A DNA stretch of 64,000 nt. Source: Streptomyces sp. Je 1-332. GTDB taxonomy: Bacteria; Actinomycetota; Actinomycetes; Streptomycetales; Streptomycetaceae. Both the position numbers and the translations under genes were made by a program. The notes under the pieces are model-generated. The model was given only the letters and a program-made list of their open reading frames with translations. It ran no database searches and was not told the DNA's origin. Shown one piece after another: positions 1 to 8,403 of the stretch. The stretch spans positions 6,758,001-6,822,000 of the forward strand of contig NZ_CP160402.1 of assembly GCF_040730185.1 (NCBI RefSeq), read 5' to 3'. Every line of letters starts with the position of its first letter. The first letter of the stretch is position 1.

Positions 1-639
1 CGTGACGTACCGCCCCTGAGCGTCTTCGGTATCACCTTCGACGACAGCGAGCTCGTCGTGGCCGCCGTGCCGTTCGGGGCGTCGGAGAAGCTCTGGTACG
101 CGGGGCTCGTCCTCCTGCTCGGCTGCGGACTCTTCGCCCGCGGCGTGCTGCGCGGGCGCCCCGGCCGCGCCATGAACGCCATCCGCGACCACCGCATCGC
201 CGCCGGTGTCATCGGGGTGCCCGTGTCCCGCTACCGCGCGGGCGTCTTCGTCCTGTCGTCGATGTACGCGGGCCTCGCCGGGGTGCTGCTCGCCCTCGTC
301 TTCCAGCGCACCGTGCCGGACTACTTCGGCATGACGCTGTCGCTCGAATACCTCGCCATGATCGTCATCGGTGGCCTCGGCTCGGTGGCGGGCGCGGTGG
401 CAGGCGCCGCCGTGGTGTCCCTGCTGCCGCAGCTCCTGACCCGGTACAGCGACGCGCTGCCCCTGGTCTCGGCCCCCGGCACCGGCGGGATCACACCGGG
501 CGAGGCGTCCCGGTATCTGTACGGCGCCGCCGTCGTGGCGGTGGTGCTGTTCCTGCCCGGCGGCCTGGCCGGCATCGCCGCCCGGCGCTCCAGGCCGACG
601 TCGGGCCCAACCGCAGGGGAATCAGGGGAGGAACGATGA
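1..639 (+). CDS. Branched-chain amino acid ABC transporter permease (LivM type), 5' partial
   Basis: The frame is open from base 1, so the N-terminus lies outside the window. The 212 visible residues contain hydrophobic membrane segments and the conserved cytoplasmic stretch GRAMNAIRDHRIAAGVIG of LivM/LivH permeases, which contacts the ATPase, followed by GMTLSLEYLAMIVIGGLGSVAGAVAGA. Family role: one of two permease subunits importing branched-chain or related amino acids. It overlaps the binding-protein gene by 4 nt (ATGA), so the two are translationally coupled. The permease partner and ATPases are expected upstream. The actual substrate cannot be told from sequence. Confidence 0.9.
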   Translation, partial: RDVPPLSVFGITFDDSELVVAAVPFGASEKLWYAGLVLLLGCGLFARGVLRGRPGRAMNAIRDHRIAAGVIGVPVSRYRAGVFVLSSMYAGLAGVLLALVFQRTVPDYFGMTLSLEYLAMIVIGGLGSVAGAVAGAAVVSLLPQLLTRYSDALPLVSAPGTGGITPGEASRYLYGAAVVAVVLFLPGGLAGIAARRSRPTSGPTAGESGEER

Positions 640-1910
640 GTTCACGCAGGTCGACAAGGGCGAAGAGGGCCACGGCGACGGCGACGGCGCTCGCCGCGCT
701 GCTCGCGGTGGCCGGCTGCAGCTCGAAAGCGGGGGACAGCGAGGGGGACAAGAAGGACGCGGGCGGGGTCAAGGCCGGCGTCGGAGTCTCCGCCAAGACG
801 ATCAACCTCGGTGTGCTCACCGACATGACCGGCGTCTACGCGACCCTCGGCAAGAGCGTCACCCAGGCCCAGCAGCTCTACGTCAAGCAGACCAACGCCG
901 ACGGCGGCATCTGCGGCCGCAAGCTGAAGCTGACCGTCCGGGACCACGGCTACGACCCCCAGAAGGCGGTCGCCGCGTACACCGAGCTGGAGCCGGACGT
1001 CCTCGGCTTCGCCCAGTTCATCGGCTCGCCGTTCGTCGCCGCGGTCAAGCAACGGATCGACGGCGACAAGAGCCTCGTACTGCCGCAGGCCTGGTCGGCG
1101 AACCTCCTCGGCAGCCCGTACGTCCGGGTCGTCGGCTCGACGTACGACCTGGAGACGATCAACGCGATCGACTTCCTGATGAAGGAGAAGGGCCTCAAGA
1201 AGGGCGACAAGCTCGGTCATGTCTACTTCGAGGGCGACTACGGCGAGAACGCCCTGGCGGGCTCGCAGTACATGGCGAAGAAGTCGGGCCTGACCGTCGT
1301 GGAGCAGAAGATCAAGGCGACCGACAACGACATGACGGCGCAGGTCGCGGCCCTGAAGAAGGCCGGTGTGAAGGCCGTGGTGATCAGCGCGGGCCCGCGG
1401 CAGGCGGCCTCCTTGGTCGGGGTCGCGGCGGCGGGCAAGTTCGACGTGCCGATCATCGGCAACAACTCGGCGTTCGCACCCCAGCTCCTGGGCACGCAGG
1501 CGGGCCCGGCCCTGGCCAAGAACTACTACGTGGCCTCACCGACACTCCCCATCGGCGCGGACACCCCCGCGGCGAAGAAGCTGGTGGGCGACTACCAGAA
1601 GGCCTACCCGAAGGACGCCCTGGACAACGGCGTGACGGCCGGCTGGACCGCGGCGTCCATCTTCGGAGAGGCCCTCAAGAAGGCCTGTGAGAGCAAGGAC
1701 CTCACCCGCGAGGGCGTCGACAAGGCGCTCCTGACGATCGACTCCTTCGACACGGGCTTCGGCGTCACCCAGGACTTCAGCGACCCCAAGGCCCCCTCGT
1801 CGAAGGAGAGCGTGATCCTGCGCCCCGACAAGAGCGTGACGGGCGGCATGAAGGTCGCGAGGGAGCCGGGAGCGGCGCAGGCGGCCGAGGGATACACACC
1901 CGGCGCCTGA
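636..1910 (+). CDS. Branched-chain amino acid ABC transporter substrate-binding lipoprotein
   Basis: 424 aa. The N-terminus is a lipoprotein signal: basic region, hydrophobic core and lipobox LAVAGC with Cys near residue 28, so the mature protein should be lipid-anchored outside the membrane. The body is a type I periplasmic-binding fold of the Leu/Ile/Val family (INLGVLTDMTGVYATLGKSV, then TNADGGICGRKLKLTVRDHGYDPQKAV). The ATG overlaps the stop of the upstream permease; GGGGAGG lies just before it. It is the last gene of its transport operon and is followed by a strong hairpin. Ligand specificity (amino acid, urea or aromatic acid) is undetermined. Confidence 0.9.
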   Translation: MSSRRSTRAKRATATATALAALLAVAGCSSKAGDSEGDKKDAGGVKAGVGVSAKTINLGVLTDMTGVYATLGKSVTQAQQLYVKQTNADGGICGRKLKLTVRDHGYDPQKAVAAYTELEPDVLGFAQFIGSPFVAAVKQRIDGDKSLVLPQAWSANLLGSPYVRVVGSTYDLETINAIDFLMKEKGLKKGDKLGHVYFEGDYGENALAGSQYMAKKSGLTVVEQKIKATDNDMTAQVAALKKAGVKAVVISAGPRQAASLVGVAAAGKFDVPIIGNNSAFAPQLLGTQAGPALAKNYYVASPTLPIGADTPAAKKLVGDYQKAYPKDALDNGVTAGWTAASIFGEALKKACESKDLTREGVDKALLTIDSFDTGFGVTQDFSDPKAPSSKESVILRPDKSVTGGMKVAREPGAAQAAEGYTPGA

Positions 1911-1926
1911 GAGGTGTTCGAACAGC

Positions 1927-1964
1927 CAGAAGGGGCCCGAACCAAGTGGTTCGGGCCCCTTCTG
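1927..1964. terminator. Bidirectional hairpin terminator
   Basis: A 17-bp perfect stem (1927-1943 with 1948-1964) closes a 4-nt loop. It lies between the convergent ABC binding-protein gene (stop 1910) and pssA (stop 1981), so it can serve both. There is no strong U-tract, which is usual in Streptomyces. Confidence 0.85.
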
Positions 1965-1980
1965 CAACGTTCAAGCGCCG

Positions 1981-2835
1981 CTACGGCACCTGCGCCGCCC
2001 GTGCCTCACGCCGGTTGTCCCGGAAGTTGTTCACCCTCCGTGCCGTGGCGAAGAGGGGGATCACCGCACCGAGAACGACCTGGAGCGCGCAGCCGGTCTG
2101 CAGGAGCAGCAGTCCGCCCGGGGCGTCGAACGCCCAGGCGGCGAGCAGCCCCATGGCGGCGACGATCCACGCCAGCATGGCCACCGCGAGCGGGCCCCGC
2201 GGCTTGGGGTACTCGACACGGCTGACCATGAGCCAGGCCGTGCCGGTGATCGCGAGGAGCGTCGCCCAGAAGGGCAGCTCCAGGAGCACGATCGAGACGA
2301 CCGTGAGCGCGCCGAAGGGCGATGGCATGCCCTGGAAGGTGCCGTCCTTCACGGTCACGCAGCTGAACCGCGCAAGCCGCAGCACCACCGCCAACAGCAC
2401 GACGATCGCTCCGACCGCGGCCACTCTCTGGTGCGCGTCGTCGGCGACCATGCCGTAGACGAGCACGAAGTACGCGGGGGCCAGACCGAAGCTGATCAGG
2501 TCCGACAGGTTGTCGAGCTCGGCGCCCATCGGCGAGGACCGCAGCTTGCGCGCCACGAGCCCGTCGAAGAGGTCGAACACGGCCGCGCAGAGCATGAGGA
2601 TCACGGCGGTCGCGGCGGAGTGCCGTGCCATGCCGCTTTCGTTGCTGCCCTGCAGGTGCGGGATGAGGATGCCCGTGGTGGTGAAGTACACGGCCATGAA
2701 CCCGCACGTGGCGTTACCGAGGGTGAGGGTGTCCGCTATCGAGAGGCGGAGTGAGAGAGGCATCTCCTCGTCGGCCTCGTCCTCGGCCGCCTCGGGAACC
2801 CAGCCCGCTTGTGTTTCAGGATCAACCACGGTCAA
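1981..2835 (-). CDS. pssA: CDP-diacylglycerol-serine O-phosphatidyltransferase
   Basis: 284-aa membrane enzyme that joins CDP-diacylglycerol and L-serine to give phosphatidylserine and CMP. The CDP-alcohol phosphatidyltransferase motif is intact: D91-G92-x2-A95-R96-x7-G104-x3-D108-x3-D112. Several hydrophobic segments follow. It begins inside the 3' end of psd (14-nt overlap), so the pair is co-transcribed as psd-pssA and makes phosphatidylethanolamine in two steps. The C-terminal tail is rich in Arg. Confidence is high from motif plus context. Confidence 0.93.
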   Translation of the reverse strand: MTVVDPETQAGWVPEAAEDEADEEMPLSLRLSIADTLTLGNATCGFMAVYFTTTGILIPHLQGSNESGMARHSAATAVILMLCAAVFDLFDGLVARKLRSSPMGAELDNLSDLISFGLAPAYFVLVYGMVADDAHQRVAAVGAIVVLLAVVLRLARFSCVTVKDGTFQGMPSPFGALTVVSIVLLELPFWATLLAITGTAWLMVSRVEYPKPRGPLAVAMLAWIVAAMGLLAAWAFDAPGGLLLLQTGCALQVVLGAVIPLFATARRVNNFRDNRREARAAQVP

Positions 2836-3478
2836 TTCGAGTCACCCCAGCCACGGTCTTCTGACCGACCTCGACGTCCACGTCGACACCCTCGGGAAGA
2901 TAGATGTCGACACGGGAGCCGAAGCGGATCAGGCCGATCCGTTCGCCCTGCTCCACCTTCGTGCCCTGGGGCACGTAAGGAACGATGCGCCGCGCGACCG
3001 CGCCCGCGATCTGGATCATCTCGATGTCACCGAGCTCGGTGTCGAAGTGCCAGACAACGCGCTCGTTGTTCTCGCTCTCCTTGTTGAACGCCGGGACGAA
3101 CCCGCCGGGGATGTGCTCCACGGACGTCACCGTGCCCGCGAGGGGCGCGCGGTTGACGTGGACGTTCAGCGGGCTCATGAAGATCGCGACGCGGGTGCGC
3201 CCGTCCTTCCACGGCATGATGCTCTGCACCACGCCGTCGGCCGGGGAGATGACCCGGCCCTGGGCGATGTCGCGCTCGGGGTCGCGGAAGAACCACAGCA
3301 TGCCCGCCGCCAGAGCGGTAACGGGTACAGCTACGGCCGCGGCGCCCTTGGAGCGACGCGCACGCACGAGGCTGAGTGCCGCGGTCGCGACAGTCGGCAG
3401 GAGCCACGGCGATGCTCCGCGCGCAAGGCGTACGCCAGCGAGGCTGTCGCGTGGTGCAGAGGTTTGGCTGTGGGGCAT
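2822..3478 (-). CDS. psd: Phosphatidylserine decarboxylase proenzyme
   Basis: 218 aa from the chosen ATG at 3478, preceded by GAAGGT at good spacing; the open frame extends to 3688 but that part has no family similarity. The protein is the short type of decarboxylase. The self-cleavage site is G187-S188 in RFGSRVD, where Ser becomes the pyruvoyl cofactor. Conserved blocks FFRDPER, SPADGVV and MSPLNVHVNR are present, with one or two membrane segments near the N-terminus. It converts phosphatidylserine to phosphatidylethanolamine and is coupled to pssA. Confidence 0.92.
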   Translation of the reverse strand: MPHSQTSAPRDSLAGVRLARGASPWLLPTVATAALSLVRARRSKGAAAVAVPVTALAAGMLWFFRDPERDIAQGRVISPADGVVQSIMPWKDGRTRVAIFMSPLNVHVNRAPLAGTVTSVEHIPGGFVPAFNKESENNERVVWHFDTELGDIEMIQIAGAVARRIVPYVPQGTKVEQGERIGLIRFGSRVDIYLPEGVDVDVEVGQKTVAGVTRIDRG

Positions 3479-3647
3479 GGATGACCTTCGTAGCGGATGA
3501 TGCCGCGCATGAACGGGGGACGGCGGCTTTATCCGGATGGTATCGGTTGCGAGCCACAACTGGGCAAGCCAGGAAGCGGAGTCGGCGGCCGAAGAGTGCT
3601 GACAGGGTGTGACCTTCTTCTCGATGAAAACACCCCAAATCGGGCAT
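3479..3647. other. Intergenic gap of lower GC between mcd and psd
   Basis: 169 nt with no gene. It has clearly lower GC than the surroundings and is continuous with the low-GC 3' half of the dehydrogenase gene. The psd ribosome binding site lies at its left end. I see no convincing hairpin, so read-through from the ccr operon into psd-pssA is possible. Confidence 0.5.
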
Positions 3648-4853
3648 CTAGCCCTGGAATCGATACTCTTCGAGCAGTCGCCGCCCAATGATCATTTTCT
3701 GGATCTCGGCGGTACCTTCGCCGATCAGCAGCATGGGAGCCTCACGGTACAGGCGCTCGATCTCGTACTCCTTCGAGAAGCCGTAACCGCCATGAATCCG
3801 GAACGCGTCCTCTACGACTTCTTTGCAGTATTCGGAAGCGAGGTACTTCGCCATCCCTGCTTCGAGGTCGTTTCGTTCCCCGGAGTCCTTTTTGCGTGCT
3901 GCATTCACCATCATCGCATGGGCGGCCTCGACCTTGGTAGCCATCTCGGCCAGCTTGAACTGAATCGCCTGGTGCTGAGCGATCGCCTTGCCGAAAGTGT
4001 GACGCTGCTGGGCATATGAGACACCGAGCTCAAATGCACGCTGAGCGACCCCGCAGCCACGCGCCGCGACATTCACGCGGCCGACTTCGACGCCGTCCAT
4101 CATTTGGTAAAACCCTCGGCCGGTGGTCCCGCCGAGCACACGATTGGCCGGAATTCGCAGTCCATCCATGATGAGTTCGGTGGTGTCCACCCCCTTGTAT
4201 CCCATTTTGTCGATCTTGCCCGGAATGGTGAGGCCGGGGCGGACCTCTCCGAAGCCGGGCTCCTTCTCGACGAGGAAGGTCGTCATCGACTTGTGGGGCG
4301 CGGTCCCCTCGGGGTGTCCTTCATCACTTCGGCACAGAACGGCCACCAGAGTCGACGTTCCGCCGTTCGTGAGCCACATCTTCTGACCGTTGAGGACGTA
4401 CTCGTCGCCGTCCTTGACGCCCTTCGACGTGATCGCCGACACGTCGGAGCCGAGCCCCGGCTCCGACATGGAGAACGCGCCGCGCACCTCGCCGGCCGCC
4501 ATCCGCGGCAGGAAGGTGTCCTTCTGCTCCTGCGTCCCGTGCTGCTTGAGCATGTAGGCGACGATGAAGTGGGTGTTGATGATGCCGGATACCGACATCC
4601 AGCCACGCGCTATCTCCTCGACACACAGCGCGTACGTGAGCAGCGACTCGCCCAGACCGCCGTACTCCTCGGGGATCATGAGCCCGAAGAGGCCCAACTC
4701 CTTGAGGCCGTCGACGATCGCCTGCGGGTACTCGTCACGGTGCTCGAGCTCCGTGGCGACCGGAATGATCTCCTTGTCGACGAAGTCCCGGACGGTGGAG
4801 AGGATCTCCTGCTGGATGTCCGTGAGACCTGCGGTCTGCGCGAGTCGGCTCAT
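3648..4853 (-). CDS. mcd: Acyl-CoA dehydrogenase, probable (2S)-methylsuccinyl-CoA dehydrogenase
   Basis: 401 aa, standard acyl-CoA dehydrogenase length. FAD/substrate blocks include FSMSEPGLGSDVSAI and the C-terminal EGTAEIQKMIIGRR, whose Glu in EGT sits where the family's catalytic base often lies. Position as last gene of the ccr-meaA-lyase-hydratase operon, 2 nt after the hydratase, makes oxidation of methylsuccinyl-CoA to mesaconyl-CoA the best role. Known Mcd enzymes from proteobacteria are longer (about 550 aa), so this would be the short actinobacterial form. Its 3' half has AT-richer wobble positions than the 5' half (see findings). Confidence 0.8.
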   Translation of the reverse strand: MSRLAQTAGLTDIQQEILSTVRDFVDKEIIPVATELEHRDEYPQAIVDGLKELGLFGLMIPEEYGGLGESLLTYALCVEEIARGWMSVSGIINTHFIVAYMLKQHGTQEQKDTFLPRMAAGEVRGAFSMSEPGLGSDVSAITSKGVKDGDEYVLNGQKMWLTNGGTSTLVAVLCRSDEGHPEGTAPHKSMTTFLVEKEPGFGEVRPGLTIPGKIDKMGYKGVDTTELIMDGLRIPANRVLGGTTGRGFYQMMDGVEVGRVNVAARGCGVAQRAFELGVSYAQQRHTFGKAIAQHQAIQFKLAEMATKVEAAHAMMVNAARKKDSGERNDLEAGMAKYLASEYCKEVVEDAFRIHGGYGFSKEYEIERLYREAPMLLIGEGTAEIQKMIIGRRLLEEYRFQG

Positions 4854-4855
4854 GG

Positions 4856-5383
4856 CTACTTCTCCTGCGTCTTCTTGGAAGTGTCCAGGAGCTCAGGGCG
4901 GCCGGGCTGCTCGCCGCCGCGCTCCTTGATGTACGTCTCGGTGGGGACCATCACCTTGCGGCGGAACACGCAGACCAGCGTGGAGTCCTGCTTGTAACCC
5001 TTGGTCTCCACGTAGACGATCCCGCGGTCCGACTTGGACTTCGACGGGGTCTTGTCCAGGACCGTGGTCTCGCCGTAGATCGTGTCGCCGTGGAAGGTCG
5101 GCGCCACGTGCTTGAGCGACTCGACCTCCAGGTTCGCGATCGCCTTGCCCGAGACGTCCGGCACGGACATGCCCAGAAGCAGCGAGTAGATGTAGTTCCC
5201 GACGACGACGTTCTTACCGAAGTCGGTCGTCTGCTCCGCGTAGTTGCTGTCCATGTGGAGGGGGTGGTGGTTCATCGTCAGGAGGCAGAAGAGGTGGTCG
5301 TCGTACTCGGTGACCGTCTTTCCGGGCCAGTGCTTGTAGACGTCCCCGACGGTGAACTCTTCGTAGGTGCGGCCGAACTGCAT
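4856..5383 (-). CDS. MaoC-like hydratase, probable mesaconyl-CoA hydratase
   Basis: 175-aa single hot-dog domain of the MaoC/R-hydratase family. The segment HHPLHMDSNYAEQT matches the hydratase motif with the catalytic Asp/His region, and GNYIYSLLLGM and AIANLEVESLKHVAPTFHGD are typical of mesaconyl-CoA hydratases. Expected reaction: mesaconyl-CoA plus water to beta-methylmalyl-CoA. It sits between the lyase gene (1 nt gap) and the dehydrogenase gene (2 nt gap), i.e. fully embedded in the operon. Known proteobacterial Mch has two domains and is about twice as long, so this is the one-domain form. Confidence 0.82.
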   Translation of the reverse strand: MQFGRTYEEFTVGDVYKHWPGKTVTEYDDHLFCLLTMNHHPLHMDSNYAEQTTDFGKNVVVGNYIYSLLLGMSVPDVSGKAIANLEVESLKHVAPTFHGDTIYGETTVLDKTPSKSKSDRGIVYVETKGYKQDSTLVCVFRRKVMVPTETYIKERGGEQPGRPELLDTSKKTQEK

Positions 5384-5384
5384 G

Positions 5385-6350
5385 TCAGGCCTCCGGGGCT
5401 TCGAACTTGGAGGTACGGGTCATGCCCGCGGCGCGCCCCTTGCCGGAGATGACCAGCGCCATCTTGCGGCTCGCCTCGTCGATCATCTCGTCGCCGAGCA
5501 TCGCGGAGCCCTTCTTGCCGCCCGCCTCGGACGTGTAGAAGTCATAGGCGTCCAGGATCAGCTCGGCGTGGTCGTAGTCCTCCTGGGAGGGCGAGAAGAC
5601 CTCGTTGGCGGCGTCGACCTGGCCGGGGTGCAGGACCCACTTGCCGTCGAAGCCGAGCGCGGCGGCGCGGTTCGCGACCTCGCGGTAGCCGTCGACGTTC
5701 TTGATCTGGAGGTAAGGGCCGTCGATCGCCTGGAGGTTGTTGGCGCGGGCGGCCATCAGGATCTTCATCAGGATGAAGTGGTAGGCGTCGGCCGGGTAAC
5801 CGGGCGGCTGCTCGCCGACGACCAGGGACTTCATGTTGATGGACGCCATGAAGTCGGCCGGGCCGAAGATGATCGTCTCGACGCGCGGGGACGCCTGCGC
5901 GATGGCGTTGACGTTGTTCAGGCCCTGCGCGTTCTCGATCTGCGCCTCGATGCCGATCTTGCCGACCTCGAAGCCCATCGTCTTCTCGATCTGCGTGAGC
6001 AGGAAGTCCAGCGCGACGACCTGGTCCGCCGTCTGCACCTTCGGCAGCATGATGCAGTCGAGGTTCTGGCCCGCGCCCTCGACGACCGTGACGACGTCGC
6101 GGTACGTCCACTCGGTCGTCCAGTCGTTCACACGCACGACCCGCGTCTTGCCCGTCCAGTCGCCCTCGTTGAGGAACTTGACGATGGTGTGCCGGGCCTC
6201 CGGCTTGGCGAGCGGCGCGCAGGCGTCCTCCAGGTCGAGGAAGACCTGGTCGGCGGGGAGGCCCTGGGCCTTCTCCAGGAAGCGCGGGTTCGAACCCGGG
6301 ACCGCGAGACAGGAGCGACGCGGGCGGAGTCGGTTGATGGGCGCGGTCAT
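5385..6350 (-). CDS. HpcH/HpaI (CitE-like) CoA ester lyase, probable beta-methylmalyl-CoA lyase
   Basis: 321-aa TIM-barrel lyase of the CitE/Mcl family. It begins with the conserved block LAVPGSNPRFLEKA and has VFLDLEDACAP with the acidic metal-binding patch; EAQIENAQGLNNV carries the second acidic cluster. The predicted job is cleaving beta-methylmalyl-CoA to glyoxylate and propionyl-CoA (and possibly malyl-CoA). Its ATG overlaps the meaA stop by 4 nt. The stretch near 6287-6300 looks like a tRNA T-arm but is coding. Confidence 0.85.
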   Translation of the reverse strand: MTAPINRLRPRRSCLAVPGSNPRFLEKAQGLPADQVFLDLEDACAPLAKPEARHTIVKFLNEGDWTGKTRVVRVNDWTTEWTYRDVVTVVEGAGQNLDCIMLPKVQTADQVVALDFLLTQIEKTMGFEVGKIGIEAQIENAQGLNNVNAIAQASPRVETIIFGPADFMASINMKSLVVGEQPPGYPADAYHFILMKILMAARANNLQAIDGPYLQIKNVDGYREVANRAAALGFDGKWVLHPGQVDAANEVFSPSQEDYDHAELILDAYDFYTSEAGGKKGSAMLGDEMIDEASRKMALVISGKGRAAGMTRTSKFEAPEA

Positions 6351-8386
6351 GCGGGGACCTCCAAAGGGTCGAGCAGAGGGTCGAGCTTGTTCGCTTTCCG
6401 GATCTCGTCGACGATACGGCCGATGATCTCGGTGATACCGAAGTCCTTGGGGGTGAAGACGGCGGCCACACCCGCCGCCTTCAGGTCCTCGGCGTCGCTG
6501 TTGGGGATGATGCCGCCCGCGATGACGGGGATGTCAGGAGCGCCCGCCTCGCGCAGGCGCTCAAGCACGTCCGGCACGAGCTGCGCGTGCGAGCCGGAGA
6601 GGATCGAGAGGCCCACCGCGTGCACGTCCTCGGCGAGGGCGGCGTCGACGATCTGCTCGGGCGTGAGCCTGATGCCCTGGTAGACGACCTCGAAGCCGGC
6701 GTCACGCGCACGCACCGCGATCTGCTCGGCCCCGTTCGAGTGCCCGTCGAGGCCCGGCTTGCCGACCAGGAAGCGCAGCTTGCCCGTGCCGAGATCGGCG
6801 GCGGTCCTGGAGACCTTCTCGCGGACGAGGGCCAGCGGCGTGCCCGCCTCCGCGGTGACGGCCACCGGAGCGCTGGAGACGCCCGTGGGAGCCCGGAACT
6901 CCCCGAAGACCTCCCGCAGGGCGCCGGCCCACTCCCCGGTCGTCACACCGGCGCGTGCGCACTCCAGGGTGGCCTCCATGAGGTTGCCGGTGCCCGCGGC
7001 GACCTCCTTGAGCTTCTCAAGGGCCTTGCAGGGGCGCGGATGGTTGAACGGCGGCTGGTAGCGGGTGTCGCGCCAGGTGCCGAGCGCCTTCACGACGCGG
7101 TTCTCGACGGCCGGGTCGACCGTCATGATCGCGGTGTCCAGGTCCGACGTGAGCGGGTTCGGCTCGGTCGACTCGTAGGCGTTGACGCCGACGATCTTCT
7201 CCTCGCCCGACTCGATGCGGGCCCTGCGCTCGGCGTGCGAGGTGACCAGCTGCGACTTCAGGTAACCGGACTCGACGGCGGCCATCGCGCCGCCCATCTG
7301 CTCGATGCGGTCCATCTCGGCGAGCGACTCCTCGACGAGGGACTCCACCTTGGCCTCGATGACGTGGCTGCCGTCGAAGATGTCCTCGTACTCCAGGAGG
7401 TCGCTCTCCAGGGCGAGCACCTGCTGGATGCGCAGCGACCACTGCTGGTCCCACGGCCGGGGCAGGCCCAGGGCCTCGTTCCACGCGGGAAGCTGCACGG
7501 CACGCGCGCGTGCGTCCTTGGACAGTGTGACGGCCAGCATCTCCAGGACGATGCGCTGGACGTTGTTCTCGGGCTGCGCCTCGGTCAGGCCGAGGGAGTT
7601 GACCTGCACCCCGTAGCGGAACCGGCGCTGCTTGGGGTTGGTGATGCCGTACCGCTCGCGTGTGACGCGGTCCCAGATGCGGCCGAACGCCCGCATCTTG
7701 CACATCTCCTCGACGAAACGGACGCCCGCGTTCACGAAGAAGGAGATACGGGCGACCACGTCACCGAACTTCTCCGGGGGCACCTGCCCGGAGTCGCGCA
7801 CGGCGTCGAGCACGGCGACGGCGGTGGACATCGCGTAGGCGATCTCCTGCACCGGAGTGGCCCCGGCCTCCTGCAGGTGGTAGCTGCAGATGTTGATCGG
7901 GTTCCACTTGGGGATGTGCGCCACCGTGTACGTGATCATGTCGGTGGTGAGGCGGAGGGAGGGCACCGGCGGGAAGACGTGCGTCCCGCGCGAGAGGTAC
8001 TCCTTGACGATGTCGTTCTGCGTCGTCCCCTGGAGCTGCGTGATGTCCACGCCCTGCTCCTCCGCGACCACCTGATAGAGCGCCAGAAGCCACATGGCCG
8101 TGGCGTTGATCGTCATCGAGGTGTTCATCTGGTCCAGGGGGATGTCCTGGAACAGCCGTCGCATGTCGCCCACGTGCGAGACGGGGACCCCGACCCGGCC
8201 GACCTCACCGCGGGCGAGGATGTGGTCCGGGTCGTAGCCGGTCTGCGTGGGCAGGTCGAACGCGACCGAGAGGCCCGTCTGACCCTTGGCGAGGTTGCGC
8301 CGGTACAGCTCGTTGGACGCCTCGGCCGTGGAGTGACCGGCATAGGTCCGCATGAGCCACGGCCGGTCCTTCTGACGCTCTGTCAT
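6347..8386 (-). CDS. meaA: Ethylmalonyl-CoA mutase (MeaA-like, B12-dependent)
   Basis: 679-aa single-chain adenosylcobalamin mutase. The N-terminal two-thirds is the methylmalonyl-CoA mutase barrel (RTYAGHSTAEASNELYR, FDLPTQTGYDPD). The last ~140 residues form the B12-binding domain with the base-off motif D-G-H-S-N-G in KPGLDGHSNGAEQ and later GGIIP. It rearranges ethylmalonyl-CoA to methylsuccinyl-CoA. It starts 17 nt after the ccr stop. The context separates it from true methylmalonyl-CoA mutase, which is usually two-subunit in Streptomyces. Confidence 0.9.
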   Translation of the reverse strand: MTERQKDRPWLMRTYAGHSTAEASNELYRRNLAKGQTGLSVAFDLPTQTGYDPDHILARGEVGRVGVPVSHVGDMRRLFQDIPLDQMNTSMTINATAMWLLALYQVVAEEQGVDITQLQGTTQNDIVKEYLSRGTHVFPPVPSLRLTTDMITYTVAHIPKWNPINICSYHLQEAGATPVQEIAYAMSTAVAVLDAVRDSGQVPPEKFGDVVARISFFVNAGVRFVEEMCKMRAFGRIWDRVTRERYGITNPKQRRFRYGVQVNSLGLTEAQPENNVQRIVLEMLAVTLSKDARARAVQLPAWNEALGLPRPWDQQWSLRIQQVLALESDLLEYEDIFDGSHVIEAKVESLVEESLAEMDRIEQMGGAMAAVESGYLKSQLVTSHAERRARIESGEEKIVGVNAYESTEPNPLTSDLDTAIMTVDPAVENRVVKALGTWRDTRYQPPFNHPRPCKALEKLKEVAAGTGNLMEATLECARAGVTTGEWAGALREVFGEFRAPTGVSSAPVAVTAEAGTPLALVREKVSRTAADLGTGKLRFLVGKPGLDGHSNGAEQIAVRARDAGFEVVYQGIRLTPEQIVDAALAEDVHAVGLSILSGSHAQLVPDVLERLREAGAPDIPVIAGGIIPNSDAEDLKAAGVAAVFTPKDFGITEIIGRIVDEIRKANKLDPLLDPLEVPA

Positions 8387-8403
8387 GTGCGAACCCTCAG
8401 CCC

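Noticed and set aside
6285..6312. Sequence GGTTCGAACCC resembling the T-arm of a tRNA
   Set aside because: It lies inside the CoA ester lyase gene and codes the conserved VPGSNPRF block; no acceptor, D or anticodon arms can be folded around it.
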